Below are positions 1 through 7,161 of a DNA stretch of 38,729 bases, piece after piece. The DNA comes from Oscillospiraceae bacterium (GTDB lineage Bacteria; Bacillota_A; Clostridia; Oscillospirales; Oscillospiraceae), in contig JAGAFT010000110.1 of assembly GCA_017627975.1 (NCBI GenBank), positions 1 to 38,729 on the forward strand. The letters are read 5' to 3'. Every line of letters begins with the position of its first letter. The first letter of the stretch is position 1. A program made the translations under genes and the position numbers. The notes under the pieces are model-generated. The model did no database searches and was not told the DNA's origin. It worked only from the letters and a program-made list of their open reading frames with translations.

Positions 1-1247
1 CAGACGCTGCGGCAGTATACATTGCCTTTTTCGCTTGGTACCGTGCGCCAGTTGAGCGGTTTAACCGGCGTCCCGGTGAAACTGATCCAGCCGATATCGG
101 TGCTGTTGATATCAATACACCAGTCGATTAGACGGAAGTCGCGGATGTAAGGGGCGATCTGTTGCTCATAAACGGCGGAGATGGAGGGTTTCAGCCATTC
201 CTGGCTTTTTGGGATCATGCTGAGGTCAAGCTCCGGGTTCGTAAGCTGCTCGATCGCGTTGCTTTCACTGTACCGATGGTACGTAAATTCGCCGTCCATC
301 CCCAGATTCGGATCGTCCAGCGCTGCCCAATTAAAGCTGTCCGCGATGGCCTCCAGCGCTTCATGGCTCAGTTCAAAGAAGACGAATTTATCTCCCAGGC
401 CGTCAAGCCTGCCGTCGTTGAAAGCATCCGCCCATCCGGCTTTGGCGATGGAGACCGCAACAAAGCTGTCTTCCCGGTCAAGCAGGAGGAAAGCGCCGTG
501 TGCGGAGTCGGAGATGGTAAGCGTCTGTCCGTCCCGGGTTTTATACTGCCATTCGGTATAGTCGTTGGGGTCCCCGGCATTGATGGTCACATACCCCAGC
601 ACCCCTTTTGCCGCACTGCGGAACTGGTAAGGGATGCAATATGTTCCGTCCCGCGGAAACAGCATGCCGTCGTACTGGAAGGTTCCGCTGGAGTAAACGT
701 ATCCCCCGCCGTAATCATTTTCATACGCTTCATTCCCGGCAGTCAGCTTGCCGATCCCCGCCGCCTGATAGAAACTCTTTTCGTCCGGCGGCGTGGAGAG
801 CTGCCCGAGACGGGTGAGCTGATATTCGCCGCAGATTCGGTCAATTTCATCCGCCATGGCCTGCGTCGTGGCTCCGTAAGGGCCGTATTCGTCCATGAGG
901 TCTATCGCCGCCTGCGCATCATACGGATCTTCGCGGTGTTCCTCATAGTAGGAAAGCCACTCCTGGAGCGCTCGCCCCTCTGCGCTGTCGCTCAGGCCTT
1001 CCATACTGAGCATGGAAACCCCGAAGAGCTGTCCGGCGCGCATGTTTCCAAGGCCGATCAGCCCGGCCGCCCAGGCAGCGCCAACTAGCAGGGTCGAGAT
1101 CACCGCCGCCAGCAAAAGGATGCGAAGGTGTTTCCTGCCGCTGCGCTTCTTCTTTCCGAGCTTGAAGCCCAAGGCCCGACGGGTGCGTTCCAGCAGCGTA
1201 TCGTCCATGTCATTGAGCGCAAGCAGGATCATTTCCTCGTTCAGCAT
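1..1247 (-). CDS. Anti-sigma-like one-TM membrane protein (3' end outside window)
   Basis: The frame is open from an ATG at 1247 to the window edge, about 415 codons, with no stop, so the C-terminus is missing. An AGGAGG-type site lies just upstream, and the ATG overlaps the sigma factor stop (ATGCTGA), so the two genes are translationally coupled. Residues 1-40 are short, charged and rich in Lys/Arg. Residues 41-66 form one hydrophobic helix, and the remaining 350 or so residues are soluble and probably extracytoplasmic, with many Tyr, Trp and acidic residues. A cytoplasmic tail, one TM and an outer domain, encoded right after a sigma factor, is the usual plan of a cognate anti-sigma factor. 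I see no zinc-binding ZAS motif, so the role rests on context. It could instead be another membrane protein co-expressed with the sigma factor. Confidence 0.8.
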   Translation of the reverse strand, partial: MLNEEMILLALNDMDDTLLERTRRALGFKLGKKKRSGRKHLRILLLAAVISTLLVGAAWAAGLIGLGNMRAGQLFGVSMLSMEGLSDSAEGRALQEWLSYYEEHREDPYDAQAAIDLMDEYGPYGATTQAMADEIDRICGEYQLTRLGQLSTPPDEKSFYQAAGIGKLTAGNEAYENDYGGGYVYSSGTFQYDGMLFPRDGTYCIPYQFRSAAKGVLGYVTINAGDPNDYTEWQYKTRDGQTLTISDSAHGAFLLLDREDSFVAVSIAKAGWADAFNDGRLDGLGDKFVFFELSHEALEAIADSFNWAALDDPNLGMDGEFTYHRYSESNAIEQLTNPELDLSMIPKSQEWLKPSISAVYEQQIAPYIRDFRLIDWCIDINSTDIGWISFTGTPVKPLNWRTVPSEKGNVYCRSV

Positions 1248-1804
1248 AATCCTTCCTCCTTCAAGAATTTCTGCAGTTTCCTGCGCGTGCGGTGAAGTGT
1301 GGTGCTGACATTGCCGGGCGTGATGCCGTACTTTTCTGCGATCTCTTTCACCCCGGTCATATACCAGCAGCGGGCGAGAAAAATCTGAGCCTCCGTATTG
1401 TCAAGACCTGCCACAAATCTTCGCAGTGCCGCACCGAGTTCTTTCAGCTCCACCTCTTTCTCCGGATCCGCATCGTCCGGAACAACCTCCGCGAGCTCTT
1501 CAAGAACCAGCGGTGTCTCCCCTCCCCCGCGGCGCAGTGTGTTTCTCTCCCGAAGCCGGCTCAGTGACAGCCAGCGGGTCAGTTTGGCGAGGTAGGGCGC
1601 AAGCAGTGCAGGCCGATGGGTCGGCATGGAGTTCCAGGCTTTGAACCATGTGTCGTTCACGCATTCCTCGGCGTCCTGCTCGTCTGACAAAATGTTGTAA
1701 GCAATGGTGCGGCAATAGCCGCCGAACTTCGCGGCCGTCTCCGGAATGGCTTCTTCGGAGCGCCGCCAGTAGAGATCCACGATTTTTGAGTCCTCCAAAT
1801 CCAT
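1241..1804 (-). CDS. Sigma-70 family (ECF-like) RNA polymerase sigma factor
   Basis: This is a 187-residue protein of the size expected for a two-domain sigma factor. Region 2 spans about residues 20-85 and includes the core-binding stretch around DEQDAEECVNDTWFKAW (41-57). Region 4 spans about 125-183, with a helix-turn-helix at 152-175 (KEIAEKYGITPGNVSTTL). An upstream in-frame start would add 34 residues of unrelated, basic sequence. The ATG at 1804 is preferred because AAAGGAGGG lies at ideal spacing before it and the family homology begins there. The protein probably directs RNA polymerase to a small stress- or envelope-related regulon. The coupled membrane protein downstream is the probable partner that holds it inactive. 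The signal it responds to cannot be read from the sequence. Confidence 0.93.
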   Translation of the reverse strand: MDLEDSKIVDLYWRRSEEAIPETAAKFGGYCRTIAYNILSDEQDAEECVNDTWFKAWNSMPTHRPALLAPYLAKLTRWLSLSRLRERNTLRRGGGETPLVLEELAEVVPDDADPEKEVELKELGAALRRFVAGLDNTEAQIFLARCWYMTGVKEIAEKYGITPGNVSTTLHRTRRKLQKFLKEEGLC

Positions 1805-1833
1805 TGCCCTCCTTTCTCTTTTGTGTCTCACCC

Positions 1834-1864
1834 TAATAAACGCGGTTCTGGACGAAATCTTACA
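1834..1864 (-). promoter_or_regulatory. Possible autoregulated ECF-type promoter of the sigma gene
   Basis: Read on the minus strand, TGTAAGA (1864-1858) is followed 15 nt later by CGTTTATTA (1842-1834), 30 nt before the sigma start codon. No sigma-A type TTGACA/TATAAT pair is evident here. TGTAA plus a CGT-containing -10 resembles autoregulated promoters of ECF sigma genes in Firmicutes. This is a pattern impression from one site only. Confidence 0.3.
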
Positions 1865-2100
1865 GCCTTTCAAGAAAATATTTGAGAAAACCCGATTATG
1901 CGACAAAACCGTCCCGTATCATATTCTTTGTCTGCCAAGTTTTCAAGGGAAAAGAAAAGCCCCTGCCGGATTGTCTCCGTCAGGGTAATTCGATGCTCTT
2001 TTTGCCAAATCTCCACTCCGAACATGTTTGGATCTCTGTCACGCAGGACGGGAGATCTCAGGCCAGACCTGCCGCCTGTAAAATTGTGTAAAAATACCAC

Positions 2101-2128
2101 TTGACGTGTTCTTTACAGTGGATATAAT
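2101..2128 (+). promoter_or_regulatory. Sigma-A promoter of the MFS gene
   Basis: TTGACG (2101-2106) and TATAAT (2123-2128) are separated by 16 bp, a near-consensus housekeeping promoter. Transcription should begin near 2135, about 28 nt before the GTG start at 2163. This excludes the upstream in-frame GTG at 2106, which lies inside the promoter. Confidence 0.85.
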
Positions 2129-2162
2129 AATCACCGCATTTTATGAAAAAAAGGTGATTTCG

Positions 2163-3383
2163 GTGCATAATTCTTCCCGTCGGCTTCATATCGTAAATCT
2201 GGAATACGCTTTGATTCAAGGGCTCTACTGGGTCAGCTTCTGTGGGATCGTGAGCTATGCCGCCGTCTATCTTCAGGCCCGAGGCTACAGCAACACCCAG
2301 CTCGGCCAGGTTCTTGCCGCCGGCTACATTCTGGGCTTCCTGATTCCTCAGCTGCTGGCTGCGCTGATTGACCGCTCGGAGAAGGTCACGGTCTACCGCT
2401 GCCAGTGGATGCTGCTCTTGCTTCAGGTGGTTCTGGTCCTGCTGCTTCGACAGCTCCCCGGCAGAAGTCTTGCCGTCTCGCTGCTCAACATGCTGCTGAT
2501 CGGCGTTGAAATCACCCTGAACCCCATGAATACGGAGATCAGCGTCGACCTCGGCCTGCGCATCGGTCACATCAACTACGGCGCGGCCCGCGGGACCGGG
2601 TCCATCGCTTTCGCGCCGGTCTCGGTGCTGGTCGGCCATCTTCTGGAGAAGATCGGTCCCCAGGTTCTGCCGACGGTGTTTCTCATCTGCATCGCGCTGC
2701 AGGCCGCGGCCCTGCTTCTGCTCTGCTTCAGCATCCGGGACGTTGAAGGCGATGCGGATCTCCGCCGTCGGAACAAATCCGCCTCCAGCAGCTTTCCGCA
2801 GTTTTATCGGGAGAACCGGCGTTTCTTCGGTGTGCTTGCCGGCGTCGCCCTGCTCTTCTTCACCCACAACCTGGTAAACAACTACCTCATTAACGTGGTG
2901 CGCAATGTCCGCGGCGACACCTCGGATATGGGGCTCATCAGCGGCTTCACCGCCGTTATGGAAATCCCCATGATGTTCCTGTATGACCGGCTGCTCCGCC
3001 GCTTCAGCTGCGCCTCCACCGTTCGTTTTGCCTCCTCGATGTTCGTGCTCAAGGCCCTGGCCATTGCCCTCGCCCCCAGCATGGGCGGCCTTTATGCCGC
3101 CAACGTTCTGCAGCTGGTCTCCTTTGCCATGATCACCCCGGCGATGGTTCAGTACGTGATTCTGAACATCGACCCCAAGGATTCCGCCAAGGGACAGGCC
3201 CTCGCCTTCGGCATGGTGACGCTTGGAAACATTCTCTCCAGCGCCATCGGCGGTCTGCTCTACGACGCGCTGCCGGTGCGTTCGGTCCTTCTGGTCGGCG
3301 CAGCTGCCGCCCTCCTTGGCGCCGTATTCTGCCACGTGTTTACCCGCCCTGCTGCGCGTGTTGCCGCCTCTGCTGCCTCCTGA
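2163..3383 (+). CDS. Major facilitator superfamily transporter (LacY/MFS_1-like)
   Basis: This is a 406-residue polytopic membrane protein with about 12 hydrophobic segments in two halves, the normal MFS size. The N-terminal half has the pattern 'GLYW.SFCGIVSYAAVYLQARGYSNTQLG', and 'DLGLRIGHINYGAARGTGSIAFA' follows TM4. This resembles the MFS_1-like branch that includes oligosaccharide and phenylpropionate proton symporters. The central loop is short and charged. The GTG at 2163 is chosen because AAGGTG lies 6-7 nt upstream and because the promoter ends at 2128. The gene is monocistronic, with its own promoter and a terminator shared with the convergent iron operon. The substrate cannot be told. 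Confidence 0.88.
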   Translation: MHNSSRRLHIVNLEYALIQGLYWVSFCGIVSYAAVYLQARGYSNTQLGQVLAAGYILGFLIPQLLAALIDRSEKVTVYRCQWMLLLLQVVLVLLLRQLPGRSLAVSLLNMLLIGVEITLNPMNTEISVDLGLRIGHINYGAARGTGSIAFAPVSVLVGHLLEKIGPQVLPTVFLICIALQAAALLLLCFSIRDVEGDADLRRRNKSASSSFPQFYRENRRFFGVLAGVALLFFTHNLVNNYLINVVRNVRGDTSDMGLISGFTAVMEIPMMFLYDRLLRRFSCASTVRFASSMFVLKALAIALAPSMGGLYAANVLQLVSFAMITPAMVQYVILNIDPKDSAKGQALAFGMVTLGNILSSAIGGLLYDALPVRSVLLVGAAAALLGAVFCHVFTRPAARVAASAAS

Positions 3384-3407
3384 TCCCTCCCGCCGGATCC
3401 GTCTGAT

Positions 3408-3457
3408 AAAAAATCTCCCGCAGGTCACGGTACTTCCGTTCCTGCGGGAGATTTTTC
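3408..3457. terminator. Strong bidirectional rho-independent terminator
   Basis: A 16-bp perfect stem (AAAAATCTCCCGCAGG at 3409-3424 with CCTGCGGGAGATTTTT at 3441-3456) has A-runs on one side and T-runs on the other. It can therefore stop transcription in both directions: the MFS gene from the left and the ten-gene iron operon from the right. Confidence 0.93.
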
Positions 3458-3464
3458 TGTTCTG

Positions 3465-4124
3465 TCACGGCAGGCGCGTACCGGATGTCAGGGCATTGCG
3501 CTCGGCCTCATCCGGAGACTGTCCCGCCCGGATCAGGCGTTCCCGTTCCGCTGCGTGTCTATCATACTGCTCTTCGGCGACCGTTCTGCCGAACTCCGTC
3601 AGACGCACAACGCTCTCCTCTCCGATGGTTACCAAATCATTATGTTCCAGCTGCCGGAGCTTATTGCGGACTGCAGCGCTGCTTCGCCCCAGGAACTGCG
3701 CGATATCGATCACCCGCACGCAGTAATATCGTCTGGAGAGGATCAGTATTGCTTCGGGAATCTCATCCGCCCGCTCCTTTTCCAGCCAGCGCTGCGCCTG
3801 GTCTCGCGTCAGACTTCTTCGCTGCCCGGAGCTTCTGCCGGCCTTGTCTTCCTCCGTCCGGCCCACCAGTTCGTGATAACTCTTTCCCCGGCGGACGGTC
3901 TCGTGCATGGCCTCCCTGGCCAGCTTCTCGCCGGCCTCGGTGAGATGGATCAGGTGTTCGTCATCCATGCTGAGATATCCCGCCTCCGCCAGCATCTGCA
4001 GCGAAACGGACACGGTCGGCCGGCTCAGCTTCAGTTCTCTTGCCACATACGCCCCGCGTACCGGTCCGGAAGCCGAGAGCAGGTAAATAGCGGTCAGGTA
4101 TTCTTTTGTCTTCTGTTCGCGCAT
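3465..4124 (-). CDS. Tandem winged-helix DtxR/MntR-like regulator without a complete metal site
   Basis: This 219-residue protein carries two DtxR-type HTH domains in one chain. The first is at residues 6-70 (YLTAIYLLS..VRGAYVARELKLSRPTVSVSLQMLAEAGYL) and the second at 119-185 (AILILS..VIDIAQFLGRSSAAVRNKLRQLEHNDLV). Each ends in a wing with an 'LTE.G' motif. After the second HTH, YDRHAAERERL (187-197) and SPDEAERNA (203-211) match the opening of the DtxR dimerisation domain. The chain then ends at 219, and the conserved Glu-His pair of the metal site is replaced by Ala-Leu. No nearby frameshift restores it. It is the last gene of the iron operon, 39 nt after the second ABC ATPase, and ends just before the terminator. 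It probably controls metal-uptake genes, but how it senses metal, if it does, is unclear. Confidence 0.85.
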   Translation of the reverse strand: MREQKTKEYLTAIYLLSASGPVRGAYVARELKLSRPTVSVSLQMLAEAGYLSMDDEHLIHLTEAGEKLAREAMHETVRRGKSYHELVGRTEEDKAGRSSGQRRSLTRDQAQRWLEKERADEIPEAILILSRRYYCVRVIDIAQFLGRSSAAVRNKLRQLEHNDLVTIGEESVVRLTEFGRTVAEEQYDRHAAERERLIRAGQSPDEAERNALTSGTRLP

Positions 4125-4163
4125 GGTTTCTTGTCTCCGTCCCCTGTCTTCATCCGCGCTTGC

Positions 4164-4838
4164 TCAGGTCAGGGCACTCAGCTGTCCCCCGTCCATCCGA
4201 AAGGCCGCATCCGCGATGTTCAGGGCATCGCTCTCGTGGCTCACGATCAGGACCGCGGCCCCCTCTTCCGCTGCCTTTCGGAAGCAGGTGAAAACCAGCT
4301 GGGTATTCTCATCATCCAGGTCTCCGGTCGGTTCGTCCGCCAGAATCACCGGCGGATGCAGGCAAAGCGTCCGGGCGATGGCCGTTCTTCGCAGTTCTCC
4401 GCCGGAGAGCTCCGCCGCCCGGGAATCGGCCAGCCCGTCGATATGCAGCGTTTCCATCCAGCGCTGCGCCTCTTCCCTGCGGTCTTCCGTCCCGTAGAGT
4501 GATGAAGCCAGCAGAATGTTTTCCTTCACCGTCAGCGTGTCAAGGACGCTTCGCGCCTGCGGCACCACGCCGATGGAGGCGTTGCGCAGCTTTGAAAGCT
4601 CCCGGTCCGACAGACTGTAGAGGTCTGTCTGCCCCAGAAGCACCTTCCCCTCCGTCGGCGTCAGCAGGCCGGAGAGCATGTGCAGCAGCGTCGTCTTCCC
4701 CGAGCCGCTTCTTCCGCACAAAACCGTCACGGTTCCGGGATTCAGGGTCATGCTCAGGGGCTTTACGGCATAGAAATGATTGGCTTCGCCGGATTTGCGG
4801 AAATACCGCTTGCTGATCTGTTCAGCCGATAAGATCAT
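4164..4838 (-). CDS. ABC transporter ATP-binding protein (LolD/MacB type), second of the operon
   Basis: This 224-residue ATPase has Walker A GRSGSGKT (42-49), a Q-loop at VVPQA (91-95), the signature LSGGE (144-148), Walker B VILADE (164-169) and switch His201. The size and the 'DEPTGDLDDEN' stretch are typical of the MacB/LolD/FtsE family, which powers FtsX-type permeases rather than classic importers. Its ATG follows the stop of the preceding permease by one base, so the pair 4840-6045 and 4164-4838 very probably forms one complex. The substrate is unknown. Position in the FTR1/P19 operon suggests a role in extracytoplasmic handling of iron or of the redox system. Confidence 0.93.
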   Translation of the reverse strand: MILSAEQISKRYFRKSGEANHFYAVKPLSMTLNPGTVTVLCGRSGSGKTTLLHMLSGLLTPTEGKVLLGQTDLYSLSDRELSKLRNASIGVVPQARSVLDTLTVKENILLASSLYGTEDRREEAQRWMETLHIDGLADSRAAELSGGELRRTAIARTLCLHPPVILADEPTGDLDDENTQLVFTCFRKAAEEGAAVLIVSHESDALNIADAAFRMDGGQLSALT

Positions 4839-4839
4839 C

Positions 4840-6045
4840 TCAGTTTCCCTCCCGCAGTACCGTACCCGGATCCACCCGGCTCAACCGGAACGAGGCCCAG
4901 GAGGATGCCAGGGAGCCCACAAGCACCGTCGCCGCCAGAGACGTCAGCGCAAGCACAAGGATTGTCCCGGTGGATGGCCTCAGGTACGGAAGTCCGAGGC
5001 TTGTTTCGATCAGTGTCGTAAACGGGAAAACCAGCATGGAGGCCGCCACAACGCCCAGGATGCCGCCCGCCAGGCTGCACAGGGCCGATTCCTTCAGGAC
5101 CATGCCTCCCAGCATCGCCCGCGAGGTGCCCAGCAGACGCAGCACCGCAAATTCCCTTTTCCGCTCATTGGCGATCATCACAAATGCCACCACCAGGATC
5201 ACCAGGGCCAGCAGCCAGATGGCCCCGATCAGCGTCGCCACCGTGCCCGAGATCGCAGACAGACTGTCGGACACATCCGTCAGCATGCTTTTCGTCCGGA
5301 CCGCGCTGCACTTTCTGGTGTGGCCCTGGATTTTGCTGTTGACCTGGCCGATGTCATAGCCGTCTTTTACCTTGACATAGATTGCGGAGATCTGGTCGTC
5401 AGACTCGTCGCTGCTGACTTTGTGGGACACGCCCTTTTCCTCCGCCGCGGCCAGAAGGGTTTTCATGGTGCTCAGGTTACAGTAAACCGCGGTGTCCAGG
5501 CCGGTTCCGGTCGGCGCGAGCCGTCCCACCACTTTGCAGCGTTCGTCATAGATGCGGAGGATCTCACCGACCTCGGCTTCCACCTTGCAGCCCACCACCA
5601 CGTCCAGGTCGCCGAGTTCCCGGGTATAGCTCTGCTCAATCCAGGGCCGTACAAAAAAGTCTGTCTCCGGATCAAAGCCGATGACCTGAATCTTCACCGA
5701 GCAGCAGTCCGCCTTCAGGGAAGCCAGAAACACCTGCGGCGCGGCAAGCTCCACGCCTTCCACCTCGCGCACCCGTTCCAGATTCTCTCCGTCCATATAG
5801 AATGCGCCGGTCGTGCCCTGAAGCAGCATGTTCTGAAAGCTTACCTTGGACTGGGCCGAGGACGGCACCACGATGATATCCGCTCCCAGCCTGGATTCCA
5901 GGCTATTAAGGCCCTGCCGAAGAGATCCCACCACCACCGAGCCGCCGAACACCGACAGCGCCAGCAGCGCCGTCAGGATCACCAGGGCGGCGGTGCGGCT
6001 GGGTTTTCTCAGCAGGTTTTTTATTGCAAGACTTCCGCGCTTCAT
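4840..6045 (-). CDS. FtsX/MacB-type ABC permease, third of the operon
   Basis: This 401-residue protein has an N-terminal TM at about residues 18-40, a large extracytoplasmic MacB_PCD-like domain (about 45-275), and three C-terminal TM segments with the FtsX pattern ('ERKREFAVLRLLGTSRAMLGGMVLKESALCSLAGGILG'). The start is the ATG at 6045, which overlaps the DUF4418 stop as ATGA. A longer in-frame extension upstream would lie wholly inside the DUF4418 gene and is rejected. Such permeases are mechanotransmitters: ATP hydrolysis inside the cell drives movement of the outer domain. It pairs with the ATPase encoded one base downstream. Cys114-Cys115 lie in the outer domain. No flavin domain is seen here. 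Confidence 0.9.
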   Translation of the reverse strand: MKRGSLAIKNLLRKPSRTAALVILTALLALSVFGGSVVVGSLRQGLNSLESRLGADIIVVPSSAQSKVSFQNMLLQGTTGAFYMDGENLERVREVEGVELAAPQVFLASLKADCCSVKIQVIGFDPETDFFVRPWIEQSYTRELGDLDVVVGCKVEAEVGEILRIYDERCKVVGRLAPTGTGLDTAVYCNLSTMKTLLAAAEEKGVSHKVSSDESDDQISAIYVKVKDGYDIGQVNSKIQGHTRKCSAVRTKSMLTDVSDSLSAISGTVATLIGAIWLLALVILVVAFVMIANERKREFAVLRLLGTSRAMLGGMVLKESALCSLAGGILGVVAASMLVFPFTTLIETSLGLPYLRPSTGTILVLALTSLAATVLVGSLASSWASFRLSRVDPGTVLREGN

Positions 6046-6449
6046 GTTTTGCTTCCGGCCTTTCTGTACGCCGCAATCCCACCCAGCAGGCAGGAGCCCG
6101 CCGTAAGCGCGCAGAGCAGCATCATGGCCGGCCGCATCACCGAGCGGCAGCGCATCGTCGCCATGCCGCACAGCCGGATCAGGGTTCCGGGGACAAAGAG
6201 CCCCAGCACCGCGGCCGCGGCGGCGGCGAAGAGGATCCCCGCCCGCAGCCTTCCGTCTTTGACCAGCAGGGCCGCAAGGCTCAGCACTGCAAGGAGCAGG
6301 CCGATGCCCAGCATCGCCTGTCCCGCCCAATGGCAGGCGCCGAAGCTCCCGTCCTCATGGACACAGGGGCCGAGGAAGCTGACGCTTCCGACGGCAATCA
6401 CGACAGACAGCAGCAGCGCAGCTGCCGCGCCCGGAGAGAATTGTTTCAT
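6042..6449 (-). CDS. DUF4418 family four-TM membrane protein
   Basis: This is a 135-residue protein with four hydrophobic segments. The stretch between TM1 and TM2 carries 'PCVHEDGSFGACHWAGQAMLGIG' with paired Cys and two His residues. This Cys/His-rich outer loop and the four-helix layout match the DUF4418 family as I know it, which often sits beside FtsX-type ABC genes. Cysteines and a histidine facing outward would suit metal or thiol chemistry, but no function is established. It lies 18 nt after the ATPase gene and overlaps the next permease by 4 nt, so it is firmly inside the operon. Confidence 0.82.
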   Translation of the reverse strand: MKQFSPGAAAALLLSVVIAVGSVSFLGPCVHEDGSFGACHWAGQAMLGIGLLLAVLSLAALLVKDGRLRAGILFAAAAAAVLGLFVPGTLIRLCGMATMRCRSVMRPAMMLLCALTAGSCLLGGIAAYRKAGSKT

Positions 6450-6467
6450 ATCGGATGCCCCGTTTCC

Positions 6468-7142
6468 TTACTTTCCGAAGTTTTCGTTGATGACTTCCCG
6501 CGCCACACGTCCGTGCTCCAGCACAATGGTGCGCTGTGCCGCCTCGGCGACCTCGGGGTCATGGGTAACGACAATCAGGGTCGTCCCCTCGTCATGGAGC
6601 TGGCGGAAGAGGTCCAGCACGATGTTCTCGTTGGCCTCATCCAGGTTTCCGGTGGGCTCGTCCGCCAGGATCAGCTCCGGGTGGTTGATCAGCGCCCGCG
6701 CCACACAGACGCGCTGCTGCTCGCCGCCGGAGAGCTGACTTGGGAGGTGCCTGGCTCTCTCCCTCAGTCCGACGCGGCCCAGGGCCTCCAGGGCCTCTTC
6801 CTCGTCCGGCATGGAGTGGTAATACTGACTCACCATCACGTTCTCCACCGCCGTGAGATAATTGACCATGTGGAACTGCTGGAACACAAGACCGATCTTG
6901 TCCCGGCGGATATCCGTCAGGGCCTTGCTGCTCTCTTTGGAGATGTCCACGCCGTCAAGGAGCACTTCGCCGCTGCTCGGTTTGTCCATGCAGCCGATGA
7001 TGTTCATCATGGTACTCTTGCCGGAGCCCGAAGGACCCATGATCGCCACCCATTCTCCCTTGTCCACATGGATGTTCACGTTGTCAAGCGCCTTCAGTTC
7101 GCCGTATATTTTGGAAACACCTTTCAATTCCAGAAGACTCAT
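6468..7142 (-). CDS. ABC transporter ATP-binding protein (MacB/LolD type), first of the operon
   Basis: This 224-residue ATPase has Walker A GPSGSGKS (36-43), a Q-loop (VFQQF, 86-90), signature LSGGE (137-141), Walker B LILADE (157-162) and switch His194. It is a typical MacB/LolD-family ATPase. The ATG at 7142 has GGAGGAAAAGG just before it, and family homology begins there, so a 19-residue upstream extension is discarded. It follows the flavin-domain permease by 19 nt. It is therefore the expected motor for one or both of the permeases encoded at 7162-8625 and 8644-9942. Known P19/FTR1 loci such as that of Campylobacter also contain two permease genes followed by one ATPase gene. Confidence 0.94.
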   Translation of the reverse strand: MSLLELKGVSKIYGELKALDNVNIHVDKGEWVAIMGPSGSGKSTMMNIIGCMDKPSSGEVLLDGVDISKESSKALTDIRRDKIGLVFQQFHMVNYLTAVENVMVSQYYHSMPDEEEALEALGRVGLRERARHLPSQLSGGEQQRVCVARALINHPELILADEPTGNLDEANENIVLDLFRQLHDEGTTLIVVTHDPEVAEAAQRTIVLEHGRVAREVINENFGK

Positions 7143-7161
7143 TGCCTTTTCCTCCTCAAAC

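Larger units (their letters stand above)
1805..2162. other. Intergenic region between the sigma gene and the MFS gene
   Basis: These 358 bases contain no convincing gene. They hold the candidate sigma-gene promoter (1834-1864) and the MFS promoter (2101-2128). They also hold weak inverted repeats, such as CCCTG/CAGGG around 1962-1986 and GATCTC/GAGATC around 2031-2057. Neither repeat has the T-tract of a terminator. Confidence 0.6.

Noticed and set aside
3465..3560. Frameshift removing the metal-binding end of the tandem-HTH regulator
   Set aside because: The other two frames after SPDEAERNA do not encode the missing Glu-His or dimerisation sequence, and the terminator follows at once. The short form appears to be the real protein.
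6046..6330. N-terminal extension of the third FtsX permease
   Set aside because: It lies within the DUF4418 gene in another frame. The ATGA overlap at 6045 gives a normal permease start.
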